From NCBI GenBank assembly GCA_009760855.2, contig WPIO01000069.1:491001-555000 (forward strand): 64,000 bases of DNA. Reading direction: 5' to 3'. Origin of the DNA: Cristatella mucedo (lineage: Eukaryota; Bryozoa; Phylactolaemata; Cristatellidae). Within the stretch, counting starts at the first letter, position 1; the number at the start of each line of letters is the position of its first letter. Both the position numbers and the translations under genes were made by a program. Below are positions 34,470 to 45,959 of the stretch, piece after piece. The notes beneath the pieces were generated by a model. That model was not told where the DNA came from and made no database searches. It saw nothing but the letters and a program-made list of their open reading frames with translations.

Positions 34470-35650
34470 TTGGTCAGGGCGTGCTGCTGACGATGTGGCA
34501 GGCTAAGGCTGCCGGGCCTCTTCAACTCCTGCACTTTGGCTTCGGCTGTGGATCCAGTATCATGCCACTCGTCGTCTCTCTGTTCTTCTCGAAAGAGGAC
34601 AGACAAAAACAGGCTGGAGACACGAGGGAACGGCTTAATGGCAGCTGTGTAGACATCATCAGTCAGTCGACGCCTGCCCAGTCTTGGACAAGCCTTGTTA
34701 GTAACAATGCGACTACACACTGGCTGTCAGCTGAACAAACAACGGCCCCAGTGGCTCACACTGACCATGAAAGTTCACTAGTGCCCTATGCATATGTCCT
34801 TTTAGCAGTATTTGGAGCTTTGTGTGCCTTTTTATTTGGCGGCCTCTTTCTGGCCGAACGGCGCGATCGACTTTCTATCCGTAAGGCAGAGCCCAAGATC
34901 CAACCCAAGATCGCCCTGAGAAACTCGTTCCATCTGAGAAGCTGCCTGCCTCATAGTCATGTCAAGGTCTTGCTAGTCCTTGTTTTGATTGCTTTATTTT
35001 GTGTTCTACTAGCTGCAACAGATCGGACATTCGGAGTATTCATTTTTGTATACGCCAAGGAGGAACTCTGCTTCAGTGATGCTGAAGCTGTAGCTCTTAA
35101 TTCAGCCTTCTGGGGCGTTTTCACTAGTGGCCGTGTAGTGGGCTTTCTTTTAGCACATCATGTGCACCCTAAGTTCATGCTTTTGGCTGAGGTCATAGGA
35201 ATGGCTGTATGCAGCCTTGTGCTAGCCATCTGTATGGGAGCCTATTACTATGTTACATGGGTGTTCTGCTTGGGAACAGCACTGTTCATGGGACCAGTTT
35301 TCCCCTCAGTAATAGCATGGGCCAACAGATACATCAATGTCACTGGTATGGTAATCACCCTTATTATGCTGGGTGCTGCTGTGGGCATAGCCAGTAGCCA
35401 GGTAGTTATTGGGTATGTCTTAGAGGATCATGGTGCTGGAAATGTCGTGTTCTTTGCATCAGTACAGACTGGATTATTGATTGTGTTAGCGATTGCCCTT
35501 CAAGCTATTGCTTACACACTTGGTGACCGTTTTGACGTCCGCATTGACAGTGTCGCAGAGAAAATGCAGTCTCCTATGGGAACTTGCAAGGTTGAAGCCA
35601 ATGGTCAACAGGCTGACAGCCTTGATGCCAAGAAGCTGGTGGGTAGTTAG
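34470..35650 (+). CDS. MFSD4/NaGLT1-type transporter, terminal coding exon 4
   Basis: Last exon, encoding residues 159-551 and a TAG stop; the acceptor is TTTTTTAG. It begins in the loop before helix 5. PLQLLHFGFGCGSSIMPLVVSLFF is the family's helix-5 signature. A polar loop follows (about residues 200-260) with N-glycosylation sequons NGS and NAT, so it is probably extracellular. Helix 6 is near residues 265-287 and is followed by a basic intracellular loop (AERRDRLSIRK). Helices 7-12 fill about residues 315-515, including TSGRVVGFLL and ALFMGPVFPSVIAWANRY. The polar C-tail of about 35 residues is cytoplasmic. The total of 551 aa compares with roughly 480-515 for vertebrate relatives. The frame is intact with no premature stop. 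Confidence 0.93.
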
Positions 35651-36169
35651 GTCCACGTTTCTTGCTCCACTAAGAATGGCTTGCTCCATGCTTTCGAGCA
35701 CCATCTAGTGGTCGACGTCATCCGACCTGGCAGTTCCTATTGCCCTAGTCAGGACCAAGGTTAATGCTTTCTATCTCTTGTATATTGCGAGCCCAGCTCA
35801 AGCAGTCTTGGGACATGCATTCTCCGGTTCGTCTTCTAGATGCTATCCAGATTCTTGAACGACGAAGCACTTCCCGACCAATGGTGTTTTTTTTTATTAG
35901 AATCAGAAGTGTGCATGGTAGTTCACATTCCTCCGAGGTAGCAAAATACGAATGCCTGTGCAGATTGGGCCCACTGTGTCACCAGCAAATGTCATGGTTG
36001 TATAAATGAGGATGTAGCTAGGCATCGCCCGAATGTCCACAGCTGCCAATTGATCTCTCTACCTTCGATGGCGACCGGTTTCAGTTCTTGTAATTAATAG
36101 ACTGACTCAAGTGAGTTGTCTTCATGCCTTAACGAGATATTCACGAAGGCGTTAAGTTGAATGTGAAGC

Positions 36170-36175
36170 AATAAA
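36170..36175 (+). terminator. Poly(A) signal AATAAA of the transporter gene
   Basis: A canonical AATAAA lies 520 bp after the transporter stop codon, immediately before a (TA)n(TG)n run. No other clear signal precedes it in this stretch, so 35651 to about 36195 is the probable 3' UTR. Positional inference. Confidence 0.55.
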
Positions 36176-36179
36176 AGCA

Positions 36180-36225
<46 letters not shown>
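36180..36225 (+). repeat. (TA)n(TG)n microsatellite
   Basis: Compound dinucleotide repeat just after the transporter poly(A) signal. Confidence 0.95.
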
Positions 36226-36344
36226 ATTTATTTGTATGCTGTTCAAATGATATACAATGTGGATTATAATCATAGTTGGATTTGTTTGGAAGCCACGTTT
36301 TCTGGTCTTAGCTAAGGATTAGATCTTAATTGAAGACATCCAGA

Positions 36345-37285
36345 ATAAGAAAATTCAATCTCTTTCTAGGTGCTTTACATTTGCTGGAAGCATTACGTGA
36401 TAGCGTTTGAAGTACTCAATGCTTTGAACATGTATACATAGCTATATATAGCCTTTCCCTGGCTCTATATATATGTGTGAATACATATTTGAGCTTCGTA
36501 ATAATAATATTGGGAATAAATTTATTATAGCATCCTCAGATAACTCAATCTATTTCTTGGCACTTTACATTTGCTGCAAGCAAAGCGATATCAAATGGTT
36601 AGGGATTGTGTGCTCAGTAAACAACAAGAATAACTTAGTTAAAGTGACTTGCACAGGGTCAACATGCAAATATGCTTGGTGTCAGCTCACATAAGCAGAT
36701 AAAGGACGAATAACAGGCACCCACTAAATTCTGATAAGTAGATGCGTTTTTAGTTTTTTAATGTGGTCAAGTCAGGAGATTTCGTGATGCAAGTTTGGAG
36801 CTAGCTCCAGGCTTTGGGAGCATATGAAGGCACGGTCTCCAAAAGATTTGAGGTTTGTCCACGGTAAAGGTAAACGATTAGATTCTGAAAAGCAGAGGAC
36901 ACTGCTTTGCTTGGTGAGGAAGTAGGTCTGATAAGCTGGTGCCAAAGAATGAAGGGACCTAAAAGTGACAAAAACCTTGAAGCTGATGCCTGCTTGACTG
37001 GTAGCCAGTGCAGGTAGGCTACATGTGGTGAGATGTGGTAACTAAAGACGAGCCTAGCCGCAGAGAATTGCTCAAGCTGTATGTGCCTGATTGCACAGGC
37101 CAGCAGGCCTGCAAGCACAGACTTGCAGAAGTCAAGACGGGTAGACACATAAACGCAGTGCCTCAATTTAGATTTGGTATCCCTTTCTAAACAAGTCCAG
37201 ATTTTAACAATGTTACGTAGCAGGAAGTAAGCAGAATTGACTGGAGCTGATGTGGTCGTATAATGAAAGGCCACTTTAGAACACG
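36345..37285 (-). mobile_element. LINE-A 3' end (antisense) plus an extra tail piece
   Basis: 36345-36415 is an isolated antisense tail (CAATCTCTTTCTAGGTGCTT). From 36495 a second copy reads tail, 3' UTR, then the RT C-terminus back to SSTVKSAYFLLRNIVKIWTCL-like sequence at 37270 on the minus strand. Frames are broken. Confidence 0.82.
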
Positions 37286-37299
37286 ATTCCTAAATTTCG

Positions 37300-38450
37300 T
37301 GCAGATTCAACAGGACGTAAGGCTGACTTGCCGATTGTGAGCTTTAACCTTTTTAATTTCTGAATCACGCCTGGTTTGCCAGTAAGCAGTGAGCTTTTTT
37401 TTACAATCACCTTTAGATTTCCTCAAGGATAAATTCTCGATCCGTTGCTGCTTTCCATTTATAATCAACGTCTGGGAAAAGCGATTAATGCCCTTAGAAT
37501 AGGAAATCACTTTTAAGATGACAATACTCAGCTACATTTGTCATTCAAATCGTCGGAGTCTTCTGCAGCAACTGATAAACTGAGTTGTTGCCTCGTAGAC
37601 ATATGATCACGAATGTCAAAACGTTTCTTAAAATTTCTTGAAACTAAACGACAAGTTGAAAGGCTGCACAAAAGAACACTAATTGTGCGGCTGGACTACA
37701 ATGCTTTGCTCATCTAATATGTGATGCTGTTGTGCGATAATTACCAAGTGCTCGGACATTCGCTTTCGTCGATGACAACTGCCTAATTTTTGGCATAATA
37801 ATAATTGGCTTACAAAAACCGAACTAGGTACTTGGTACCGTCTCTGCTAGATTATCGTAATATCCTTTTGGCCGGGCTACCCAAAAAGCCACTAAGCCAC
37901 TGCAGCTGGCTATGAATATGGCTGCAAGGCGAATTTGCAAATCCTAGAGGTTTGACCATGTGCCTCATTTGCTAGAAGAGTAAATGGCTGCGATGGCTGC
38001 CGGTTAATCAACGGATAGACAGATAAGTTCTTATAATGTCCCAGAATTCGTGCCTTGGCTTGGCTCGTCCATAAATAGCTGAAATGCTGCACCACGTTCA
38101 TCCTCCGCCTGCCCTCGGGTGCTGGCTGTATGGTCAATAAATTAATTGCTCTATTCCTCCTCTTAAATGCTGTTGGCAAGGGAAGCTTTAGCTTTGCAGG
38201 TCCTAGGCTGTACAACTCACTTCCAAGATTATTACCCAACGACAACTACTCTCCTTCTGCCGACTGTGGCCCATCCTTTCCGGCTTTCCTGAGCTAGCAC
38301 TTACATGCTACAAACCACCTTAACTGCTCTGCCGACTCTGCTATGCTTCCCACTTCTCTTTCTTGCTTACGATAAAGTCTGTTGGCTACCGAATTCATGC
38401 CCAAAGCCGCGTAGACTGTGAATGCGCTATAAAAAATTCTGCTTAATAAT
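37300..38450 (+). mobile_element. Old LINE-B copy including RT palm
   Basis: Worn PQG...ILDPLLLSIYNQRLGKAINALRIGNHF near 37420-37510, DDNTQLHLSF at the YADD position, the FLKFLETKRQ segment near 37630, the PSARN-VVFD region near 37760, and the C-terminal part (MNMAARRIC..., CRLYNSLPRLLPNDNYSP) to 38400. Ends at the GCGCTATAAAAAATTCTGC region without the tail. Confidence 0.72.
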
Positions 38451-38494
38451 CATAAAACTGGCCGCCGGTGTTATAGGATTTTTTTAATGCCATT

Positions 38495-38660
38495 TTATGA
38501 TTTAACAACCTCTTTTGTATAGCGACAGAAGATCCTTTACGGCTATCACCACTGCTTGCAGCTACGATAAAGAATCACCCACTGCTGGATTCGAACCCAC
38601 GACCTCGGGACCGAGGTCGTGAAAAGCAAAAGCCTTACCTAGTGTGCGATCACGGTTCAC
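38495..38660 (-). mobile_element. SINE-1 copy
   Basis: Antisense SINE-1 with an intact B box (GGATTCGAACCCACGACC) and the perfect palindrome GACCTCGGGACCGAGGTCG. Confidence 0.85.
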
Positions 38661-38754
38661 CAACAAGGGATGCCTAATAACCACTCAGATTCACCACAAC
38701 GCTTGATGGAGAACGAGCTGAGCGGTTCGAGACAATGCTGTGAGTGCCAAACGA

Positions 38755-38818
38755 GCGTTCACCTTGAGCCAAATCGGGGCTAGCACCTTAACCACGGGGC
38801 CGAACCAGGGCACAACAT
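38755..38818 (-). mobile_element. SINE-2 head fragment
   Basis: GGGGCTAGCACCTTAACCAC, then GGGGCCGAACCAGGGC is the antisense SINE-2 5' end (A-box region). The tail is absent. Confidence 0.5.
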
Positions 38819-39011
38819 CATCCTGTATGCACGAACAAAAGTGAATAAGTAACTTAGTTTTATCGAAACGTTTGCTTATCTGCCTCATTCAGAAATTTCA
38901 TGCGACAAACTTTTTGCTGAATTTTTAAATACATTGACCGTAATTTACATCTTTGGTTGGCATTAACTCGAACAAACTCTCTAGCTGCCGACTGTTGCTC
39001 ATTATTTCTAG

Positions 39012-39170
39012 AAGAAAATCCTAGCTGATTAAACAGCCTTTTTTGCATAGCGACAGAAGAGCCTTACGGCTATCCTCATCGCTTGCAGTGGCAATAAAGG
39101 ATCGCCCACCGCAGGAATCGAACCCACGACCTCGGGAGCGAGGTCGTGAAATCAAGCACCTTACCTTGAG
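39012..39170 (-). mobile_element. SINE-1 copy
   Basis: Antisense: CTAGCTGATTAAACAGCC, the GCAGTGGCAATAAAGGATCG body, and an intact B box GAATCGAACCCACGACC. It ends abruptly against a LINE-B fragment. Confidence 0.85.
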
Positions 39171-39240
39171 CGACTACTTCCATACTATTCACTACCTCAA
39201 CTGCTCTCCTAACTCTGCTATGCCAAAATACAAGTCTTTG
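39168..39240 (+). mobile_element. LINE-B C-terminal coding fragment
   Basis: CTACTTCCATACTATTCACT, then ACCTCAACTGCTCTCC matches the CYFHATHYLNCSPNSAM-coding part of LINE-B, joined directly to SINE-1. Confidence 0.65.
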
Positions 39241-39241
39241 G

Positions 39242-39345
39242 TATAGCTAGCTAAGAGAACTCAATCTGTATTCTGGTGCTTCACATTTACCACGGGGCTT
39301 GAGCCCACGACCACGACGATCAATAACCGTTTTATATTGTTTTCT
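39242..39345 (-). mobile_element. SINE-2 copy, worn
   Basis: TAAGAGAACTCAATCTGTAT, TGGTGCTTCACATTTACCAC and GGGGCTTGAGCCCACGACC match antisense SINE-2 tail and B box. Confidence 0.6.
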
Positions 39346-39354
39346 CTCAGACAT

Positions 39355-41040
39355 TAAAATAGCTAGGTCTTCTATGCGCACGCTTCAAAAAGCATGCAAA
39401 ATATCAGGACTTGTCGACAAGCGTACAAAGGCTACTTTAGGTTCAACCAATCGACCTTAGCAAAGGCCAATTCTAGCTTTTGTAAAAAAAACATTGTTGA
39501 ATTGCAGATGCGCAATTCATAAATCCTTATTTCTGCGATCAACCATCTCCTCAACTGCTTCCAGGTTAATAATAATAATAATAATAACAATAATTCGCTT
39601 GATAAAGCGCCCTCAGAGAACTTAATCTCTCTCTCTAGGTGCTTTACATTTGCTGTAAAGTGAAATGCATTTTAACGGTAAGTAAAATCATGCTTGAAAA
39701 ACCAACGGAAAGAATAATATGGTTAGGGGTGACATGCACAGGGTCAGCATGCAAATGTGGTTAGTGGCAGAATGCACAGTGTCAGCACGCATAAGTACAT
39801 CAAGGACGAATCACAGGGACCCACTAAATAGCTCCTTACCCGATTCTCGCACGGACACCATCGGTGTCAAAGGTCTTGATGTTTCGCGATTCACAGGTGA
39901 TTTGAAGAAGGAGGGAACACATCGTAGACTAGATGAGATCTGCATGTGGTCAGATAAGCAGGATTGGGTAATAATTGGTGATGAAAAAATGCTGTTGTAT
40001 GACAAAACGTTTTCGAGTGCGTGACCCTTGATGAGATTAGGGCCATGGACTTGAGCCTAAAGAAAAAGGGAGGCAGTCAACTAAAAAAATACTAAGTGCT
40101 GAAGGCGTCAGATAAGTTACCAAAGTGAATGTTGAAATCACCCATTACGAGGGAGGATCTATTTCTTGCGAACAGAATCGAGATGAGATAGGATAAATCT
40201 GAAATAAAAAATAATTTGGTACCTCGTGGGTGAAAGACTACTGCCACCACCGGTAGCCTTTTTATAGGTGAAACAGAGAAAATGAATTCAAAAGGCTTCT
40301 TCGAGCGTACTACAAAGGGCTTACAGCTGAAATTTTAGCTAACGACAATAGCAAATCCACCTCAAGTTTTGATTGGTCTAGGGATATATTTGAAGTGACA
40401 AAGGACATCCAAGAAATTTATGGAATATGGGGTACCTCAAAGCTCTTGATTGGTCTCCTTATTGTCATGGTTCATGTTCTTCCTCTTGCTGATGCGATTG
40501 TCAAACACAATCTAGGCTTTCAGTTTTATGTGGCTGAAACTTAGTTGTACCTTTGCTTTGATCCCTCCAAGCCCTCCAGCACGACCAAGAAGTTTCTCAA
40601 CTCAGCTTCTGTATGTACTGATGACGTCTGCACATGGACGGCCGCACTGTTTCTTAAATTAAATTATTGTGTAACCAAATTACCAGTTATGGGCGCACCA
40701 AGTTTGATTCTTAAATTGGAAAGTTTAACGCTCACAACCGGCTCTGCCTGCTCCTTTCCTATTTAATCTGTGCGGAATCTGGGTGCCCTGGTAAAAGTGA
40801 GAATTCGTTAGACGACCACTCTTCAGTGAAGTATGCCTACTTTCAGCTAGTTAACATCGCTAAAATTCGGGCTTGTTTTGACAAGGATAACCTATCTAAA
40901 TTGTGCATGTACATCCTGTGTCGACATCTGTAAGTCACTGCTTGCTGATCCACAGGCATATGCAATTAGTGTCTTCCAGCTTGTAAAAACTATGCAGTTA
41001 GGATTGTCTGTCGTGAGCTTCTTAGTAACTGCATCGCACT
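39355..41040. mobile_element. Scrambled LINE-A: linker(+), 3' UTR(-), EN(-), RT(+)
   Basis: 39355-39565 is the plus-strand EN-RT linker (as at 27775-27990). 39568-39830 is an antisense LINE-A 3' UTR with (AAT)n tail, inserted in the linker, which resumes for about 18 bp at 39831 (AGCTCCTTACCCGAT). 39850-40395 is antisense endonuclease sequence. 40395-41040 is plus-strand RT with FYVAET at the catalytic YADD position and LNYCVTKLPVMGAP after it. All parts belong to the same family but in an order no single insertion would give. Confidence 0.75.
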
Positions 41041-41441
41041 GTGAGTGTGTTATCGCCATTTCCCGGTTGTACCCCAGTCGAGATTCCGTTCGCCAATGGG
41101 TGCTCTCCGAGCCGGCACGTGACCCATCTTTCAATTGCTTGTGAATGCCTGAAAGGACAGCAGAGGCTGAACGCTTGATCAGTTATACCGATCCGGTGAA
41201 CTACCGCAAGGCTTGCTTGTTGGGCAGCAATAGATAAGAGATTTGAAAAAACCTTTGATCTTTCTAACTTCCCACAAGTGCACCAGCATCGGTAAGGCAT
41301 ATGACGACGGTTTTCCGACCAACATTAATAAATCATCCTACTAAAAATCATTTTGTAAATTTCCCTTGCTTGCGTGAGTTAAGCATGGTCTGGTACAGGA
41401 GCGAGAAATTGCACCACGCTTCAAAATCGAAGCACTGGGCG

Positions 41442-42535
41442 TTGTAATGTAATGTAATGTATCTCCGTCTGTAACTCCAAAAAGTCATAAAGACCATGTG
41501 GATGTTACACAGAAGAGTTTTGTATAGCACACTCACAGCCTAAGCGGCTTTTGGTAAGCATTCGGTACCCAACTGACTTCGTCTCACGCAATAAAGAGAA
41601 AGTGGGAAGCATAGCAGAGTCAGGAGAGCAGTTGAGGTGGTGAGTTGCAAAGAAGTAGCAGCTCAGGACTGCTGAAAAGGATTTGCCATAGTCGGCAGTA
41701 GGAGAGTAGTTGTCTTTTCGTAAGAATTTTGGAAGTGAGTTCCACAGTCTAGGACCTGCAGAGCTGAAGCTTCTGTCGCCAACTGTCTTTAAGCGGAGGA
41801 ATGGGACAGCTAATTTATTGTCCACACAGGACCTGAAGGCGCGAACAGGCTGAAACTGATGCAGCAGTTCAGCTAGGCACGAAGGAGCCAAGCCGTAGCG
41901 GGCATTGTGGGTCAGCGTAAGAAGTTTGCTCTGTATCCTTTGCTCAACCGGCAACCATTCTAGCTCTTTCAGCAAAGGAGACACGTGCTCAAACCGCTGG
42001 GACTTGAAGACCAGCCTTGCAGCCATATTCATAGTGTGCTTTAGTGGCATAATAGCTTTATTTGGCAGCCCAGCAAAAAGGGAATTACAATAATAAAGCT
42101 GAGACCGAACTAAAAAGCTAGTTAGTTTTCTTACAAGCCACTGTGGGAGACAGCTCCTAATCTTGGATAGGGATCGGATGTGATGGCTAGCTGTAGAGGC
42201 AGTCTTCTGAATGAAGCTTTTGAAATTGAGGCAGCTGTAGAACACGACACATAAATTTCGAGCACTCGGTGATGGTCGCACGATATCATCACCTATTAGA
42301 AGAGCAAAGCCTTTTAATCCAGCCACACGCTTAGGGTGTCCTATGAGCAGCAGTTCGGTTTTATCATCATTTAATTTCAAGAAGTTTTCCGACATCCTGG
42401 ATCGAATATTGGCAAGGCGTTCCACTACCGATGCACTTAATTACCTTTGCAATGGCCGTGTCTAAATTGATAGATGTCCTCTGCGACATAGAGTGAAGTC
42501 TGACAAAATAGGAAAACCAAATCCTTGTGTCGGGT
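41442..42535 (-). mobile_element. LINE-B copy with a long RT C-terminal frame
   Basis: Starts at the antisense (ACATT) tail near 41445, and an open frame of about 300 codons (42425-41505) includes ENFLKLNDDKTELLLIGHP, HHIRSLSKIRSCLPQWLV, NMAARLVFKSQRFEHVSPL and RLWNSLPKFLRKD. Upstream (to about 42535) worn TSLYVA/DTAIAKV sequence continues in shifted frames. 5' truncated before the RT fingers. Confidence 0.88.
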
Positions 42536-42756
42536 ATTTTTAGTTACACAACTTTGGAAAGTGGAGAATGCAATAAACAAGCGAGTCCGATGAAATGGGA
42601 CACCGATCGCGTGGGTCCACTCTGATTTGAGTTTGACTCGGCCTGACATCGCTTTTTCAATATTTTCAGATTATTACCGGTCAATGGTCCGTGTGCTATC
42701 CATTCATGAAACTACCGACTGGAGTATTTAACCAAAACTATCACAGCGATCGTTCT

Positions 42757-42905
42757 TCCAAATGCAGCAAATGTAAAATGCATAGAAAGAGATTTAGTTC
42801 TCTGAGGGCGATATATTAAATTTTTCATTATTATTATTAAAATAATAATTTCAAAACTAATAATAATACATTTGATAAAGGTGCTCAGAGAAGACCATCT
42901 CTTTA
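42757..42905. repeat. Two LINE-A tails facing each other
   Basis: A sense tail (GCAAATGTAAAATGCATAGA... ATTATTATTA, 42768-42840) meets an antisense tail (AATAATAATACATTTGATAA...AGAGAAGACCATCTC, 42855-42905), giving an inverted pair around an (ATT)n/(AAT)n core. Confidence 0.7.
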
Positions 42906-43431
42906 CCATACTAGCCTGTGTAAAATTCGACACCCTTGGGTCTGTCTGTAGCCAACTTGAGTTGATGAGGAATTATCTTCGTGATGCTATTTCACTACCA
43001 AGATTAATTTAGGCTTTATTTCCCGTGTGCGTTACACTGGTGTCTACCAACTGTCTAGCTTATTAGTCATTCTGGAGTGTCTAATCATTTTATTTTCCTC
43101 CCTGTATGAATAACTAAAATAACAACATTGCTTTTAAACATTGTTTTCAAGTTGAAGTGAAGTCTAGAGATTGTTATCAAGATGCAGACAAGATGTAACT
43201 GTATTGTATGTAAAATGTGTATATTTTTATGGTTGGCCCCATCACACCTTCCGTATCGAGTGAAAGAATTCGGAATGCGCTGTTCTGAGGTGACCACGGT
43301 ATACATGGTCTTATTTTTAGCTCTGGCTAGTCTACCTACTTTCATATGTGTAACATGGCCAAGTTTGGAAAAAATAAAGTTGTACGTTTCAACCGAGTTT
43401 AAATCTAATTTGTAGACCTCTGCTATCGTAC

Positions 43432-44359
43432 AGCTGTGTTTAAGGCTTTGCTGTTCTAATAGGCGATGCTATTGTGCGACCTTCACCACGTGCTCGTAAT
43501 CTAGGTGTCGTGTTCGACAGCTGCCTCAATTTCAAAAGCTTCATTCAGAAGACTGCCTCTACAGCTAGCCATCACATCCGATCCCTATCCAAGATTAGAA
43601 GCTGTCTCCCACAGTGGCTTGTAAAAAATTTAACTAGCTCTTTAGTTCTTTCTCGGCTTGATTATTGTAATTCCCTTTTGGCTGGGCTACCAAAGAAAGC
43701 TATAATGCCAGTACAGCGGACTATGAATATGGCTGCAAGGCTGGTCTTCAAGTCCCAGCGGTTTGAGCACGTGTCACCTTTGCTGAAAGAGCTAGGATGG
43801 TTGCCGGTTGAGCAAAGGATACAGAGCAAACTTCTTACGCTGACCCACAAGGCCCGCCACGGCTGGGCTCCTTCGTACCTAGCTGAACTGCTGCATCAGT
43901 ATCAGCCTGTTCGCGCCCTCAGGTCCTGCGTGGACAATAAATTAGCTGTCTTATTCCTCCGCTTAAAGACAGTTGGTGACAGAAGCTGTAGCTCTGCAGG
44001 TCCTAGACTGTGGAACTCGGTTCCACAATTCTTACGCAACGACATCTACTCTCCAACTGCCGACTATTGCACATCTTTTTCAGCGGTCCTGAACTGCTAC
44101 TTCTATGCTACTCACTACCTCAACTGCTCTCCTAACTCTGCTATGCTTCCCACGTTCTCTATATTGCGTGAGACGAAGTCTGTTGGCTACCGAATGCGTA
44201 CCGAAAGCCGCTTAGGCTGTGAGTGAGCTATACAAAACTCTCCTGCGTAACACCCACATGGTCTTTATGACTTTGTGGAGTTACAGACGAAGATACATTA
44301 CATTACATTACATTACATTACATTACATTACATTACATTACATACATTACATTACATTA
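43432..44359 (+). mobile_element. LINE-B copy with a 250-codon intact frame and long ACATT tail
   Basis: 5'-truncated copy beginning near the IGDAIVRPSPRARNLGVVFD region. An uninterrupted frame runs 43474-44226 through the RT thumb to SVGYRMRTESRLGCE and a stop. The conserved non-coding end follows and then about thirteen ACATT units (44294-44359), the longest tail in the window, which suggests a young insertion. Confidence 0.92.
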
Positions 44360-44361
44360 TA

Positions 44362-44910
44362 CTGCTATTGACTTCAAGGTTTTGTCGCTCACTTTTAGGT
44401 CCCTTCATTATATGGCTCCTGCCTATCTCTCAGATATACTACCCCATCAGGCCAAGCATCGTACCACCCGCTTTTCGGAATCCCACAGTCTAGAAATACC
44501 TCGTACAAACCTTAAATCCTTTGGAGACCGTGCATTTAGTTTGTATGCTCCCAAAGCCTGGAACTCCCTCCCGACCTGCGTAAGAACATCCTCTGACCTG
44601 ACCCCATTTAAAAATAACTTAAAAACACACCTATTTAGTGCACCATTTAGTGGATCCTTGTGATTCGTCCTTCACGTGCTTATGCGTGCTGACACTGTGC
44701 ATGCTGCCACTAACCACATTTGCATGCTGACCCTGTGCATGTCATCCCTAACAATGTTATTGATTTTATTTGTTTTTCAAGCATGATTTTACTTACCATT
44801 CAATTGCATGTCCCTTTGCAGCAAATGTGAAGCGCCTATAAATAGATTAAGTTCTCTGAGGGTGCTTTATCAAGTGCAGTATTATTAATATTATTATTGT
44901 TATTATACAT
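44362..44910 (+). mobile_element. LINE-A 3' end
   Basis: Starts abruptly after the LINE-B tail at IDFKVLSLTFRSLHYMAPAYL and has an intact frame to APFSGSL-stop at 44663, then the 3' UTR and an ATTATTAATATTATTATTG tail. Confidence 0.87.
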
Positions 44911-45526
44911 CTTTCTAGTTGGACCGCCTCAGTATCTCCCAACAGATAAGGTGGTTGCTGGTGACAATTAAGCACGTCGGTTAAACCCCATGCGAAGTTA
45001 CAGGATAAGTAACAGATTATCTTTTTTCTTCTTTTAAAGCAGTTATATCGTTCTATTCAAGCCATTTCACCATGGCCGATGCAGTCACCGTCAAAATTTA
45101 TGGCAAGACATATTTGTGGTAAAATGAGCTTTAGCCAAAGTTCTGAACGCTTGTTTGTGTATGCAATACTACGCCAGCAAGCTGGATATGGAACTGCACT
45201 TTATGCTGCATATGTAACTCCAAATCTAATCACCAAACTTTACGGCCATTCAAGCTATGAGCTTCGAATAATTGTGCCTGTAGATATTCAAGGATAACTT
45301 GGAGGCTTTACCTTTGTATGCTGTAAAGACCTGGAAATCAGTCCAGACTGAAGTTTTGACTAAAGTTCTCACTCAATTAACTAGAAGCAATTTAGGTGAA
45401 ATTAAATATCCCCATTTACTCAAAGAAAAGTGTCGGCTCGTTTAAAGTTTACCTGGATGTAAATGACCAATCCATAATCTATTTATACTAGTAAAATAGT
45501 TGCGACAAGCTTTTCTTTCACCATGT

Positions 45527-45945
45527 CTACTCCTCCACCAGGCTTAGCACTGTGCCACCCGCTTTTCTGAACCTAACCGTTTACCTACATATTTTCTTCC
45601 CAAATCACTAGAGGCCGCGCCTCAAGTTCATATGCTCCTAAAGCCTGGATCCTAACCTCGACTTGCGCTGCGACACCTCTCGACTTCACACTTAAAAAGA
45701 AACTGAAAACGCACCTATTTATAGCAGTATTTAGTGGGTCTCTATGGATTTGTCCTCTGTGTGCTTATGCGTGATGACACTGTACATGCTGCCAATAACC
45801 ATACTTGCACGGTGACCCTGTGCATATCAACCCTATTATTCTTGCTGTTTATTGACCGTGCTACCACGAACCATTCGATCGTATGTTCTTTGCAACAAAC
45901 GTAAAATGCCTAGAAAGATATTTAGTACTCATTGGAAATAAAACA
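45527..45945 (+). mobile_element. Worn LINE-A 3' end
   Basis: TACTCCTCCACCAGGC, CCACCCGCTTTTCTGAA, then the 3' UTR blocks and AAATGCCTAGAAAGATATTT. The ATT tail is missing and the sequence runs into the element at 45960. Confidence 0.75.
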
Positions 45946-45959
45946 AATACATATCAAAT

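Noticed and set aside
41041-41440. Possible gene fragment with a 92-codon minus frame
   Set aside because: No domain or splice support; the sequence does not match the LINE families either, so it is left unassigned.
41905-42093. Plus-strand frame inside the LINE-B copy
   Set aside because: Antisense shadow; the same shadow recurs at 43662-43850 over the same RT segment.
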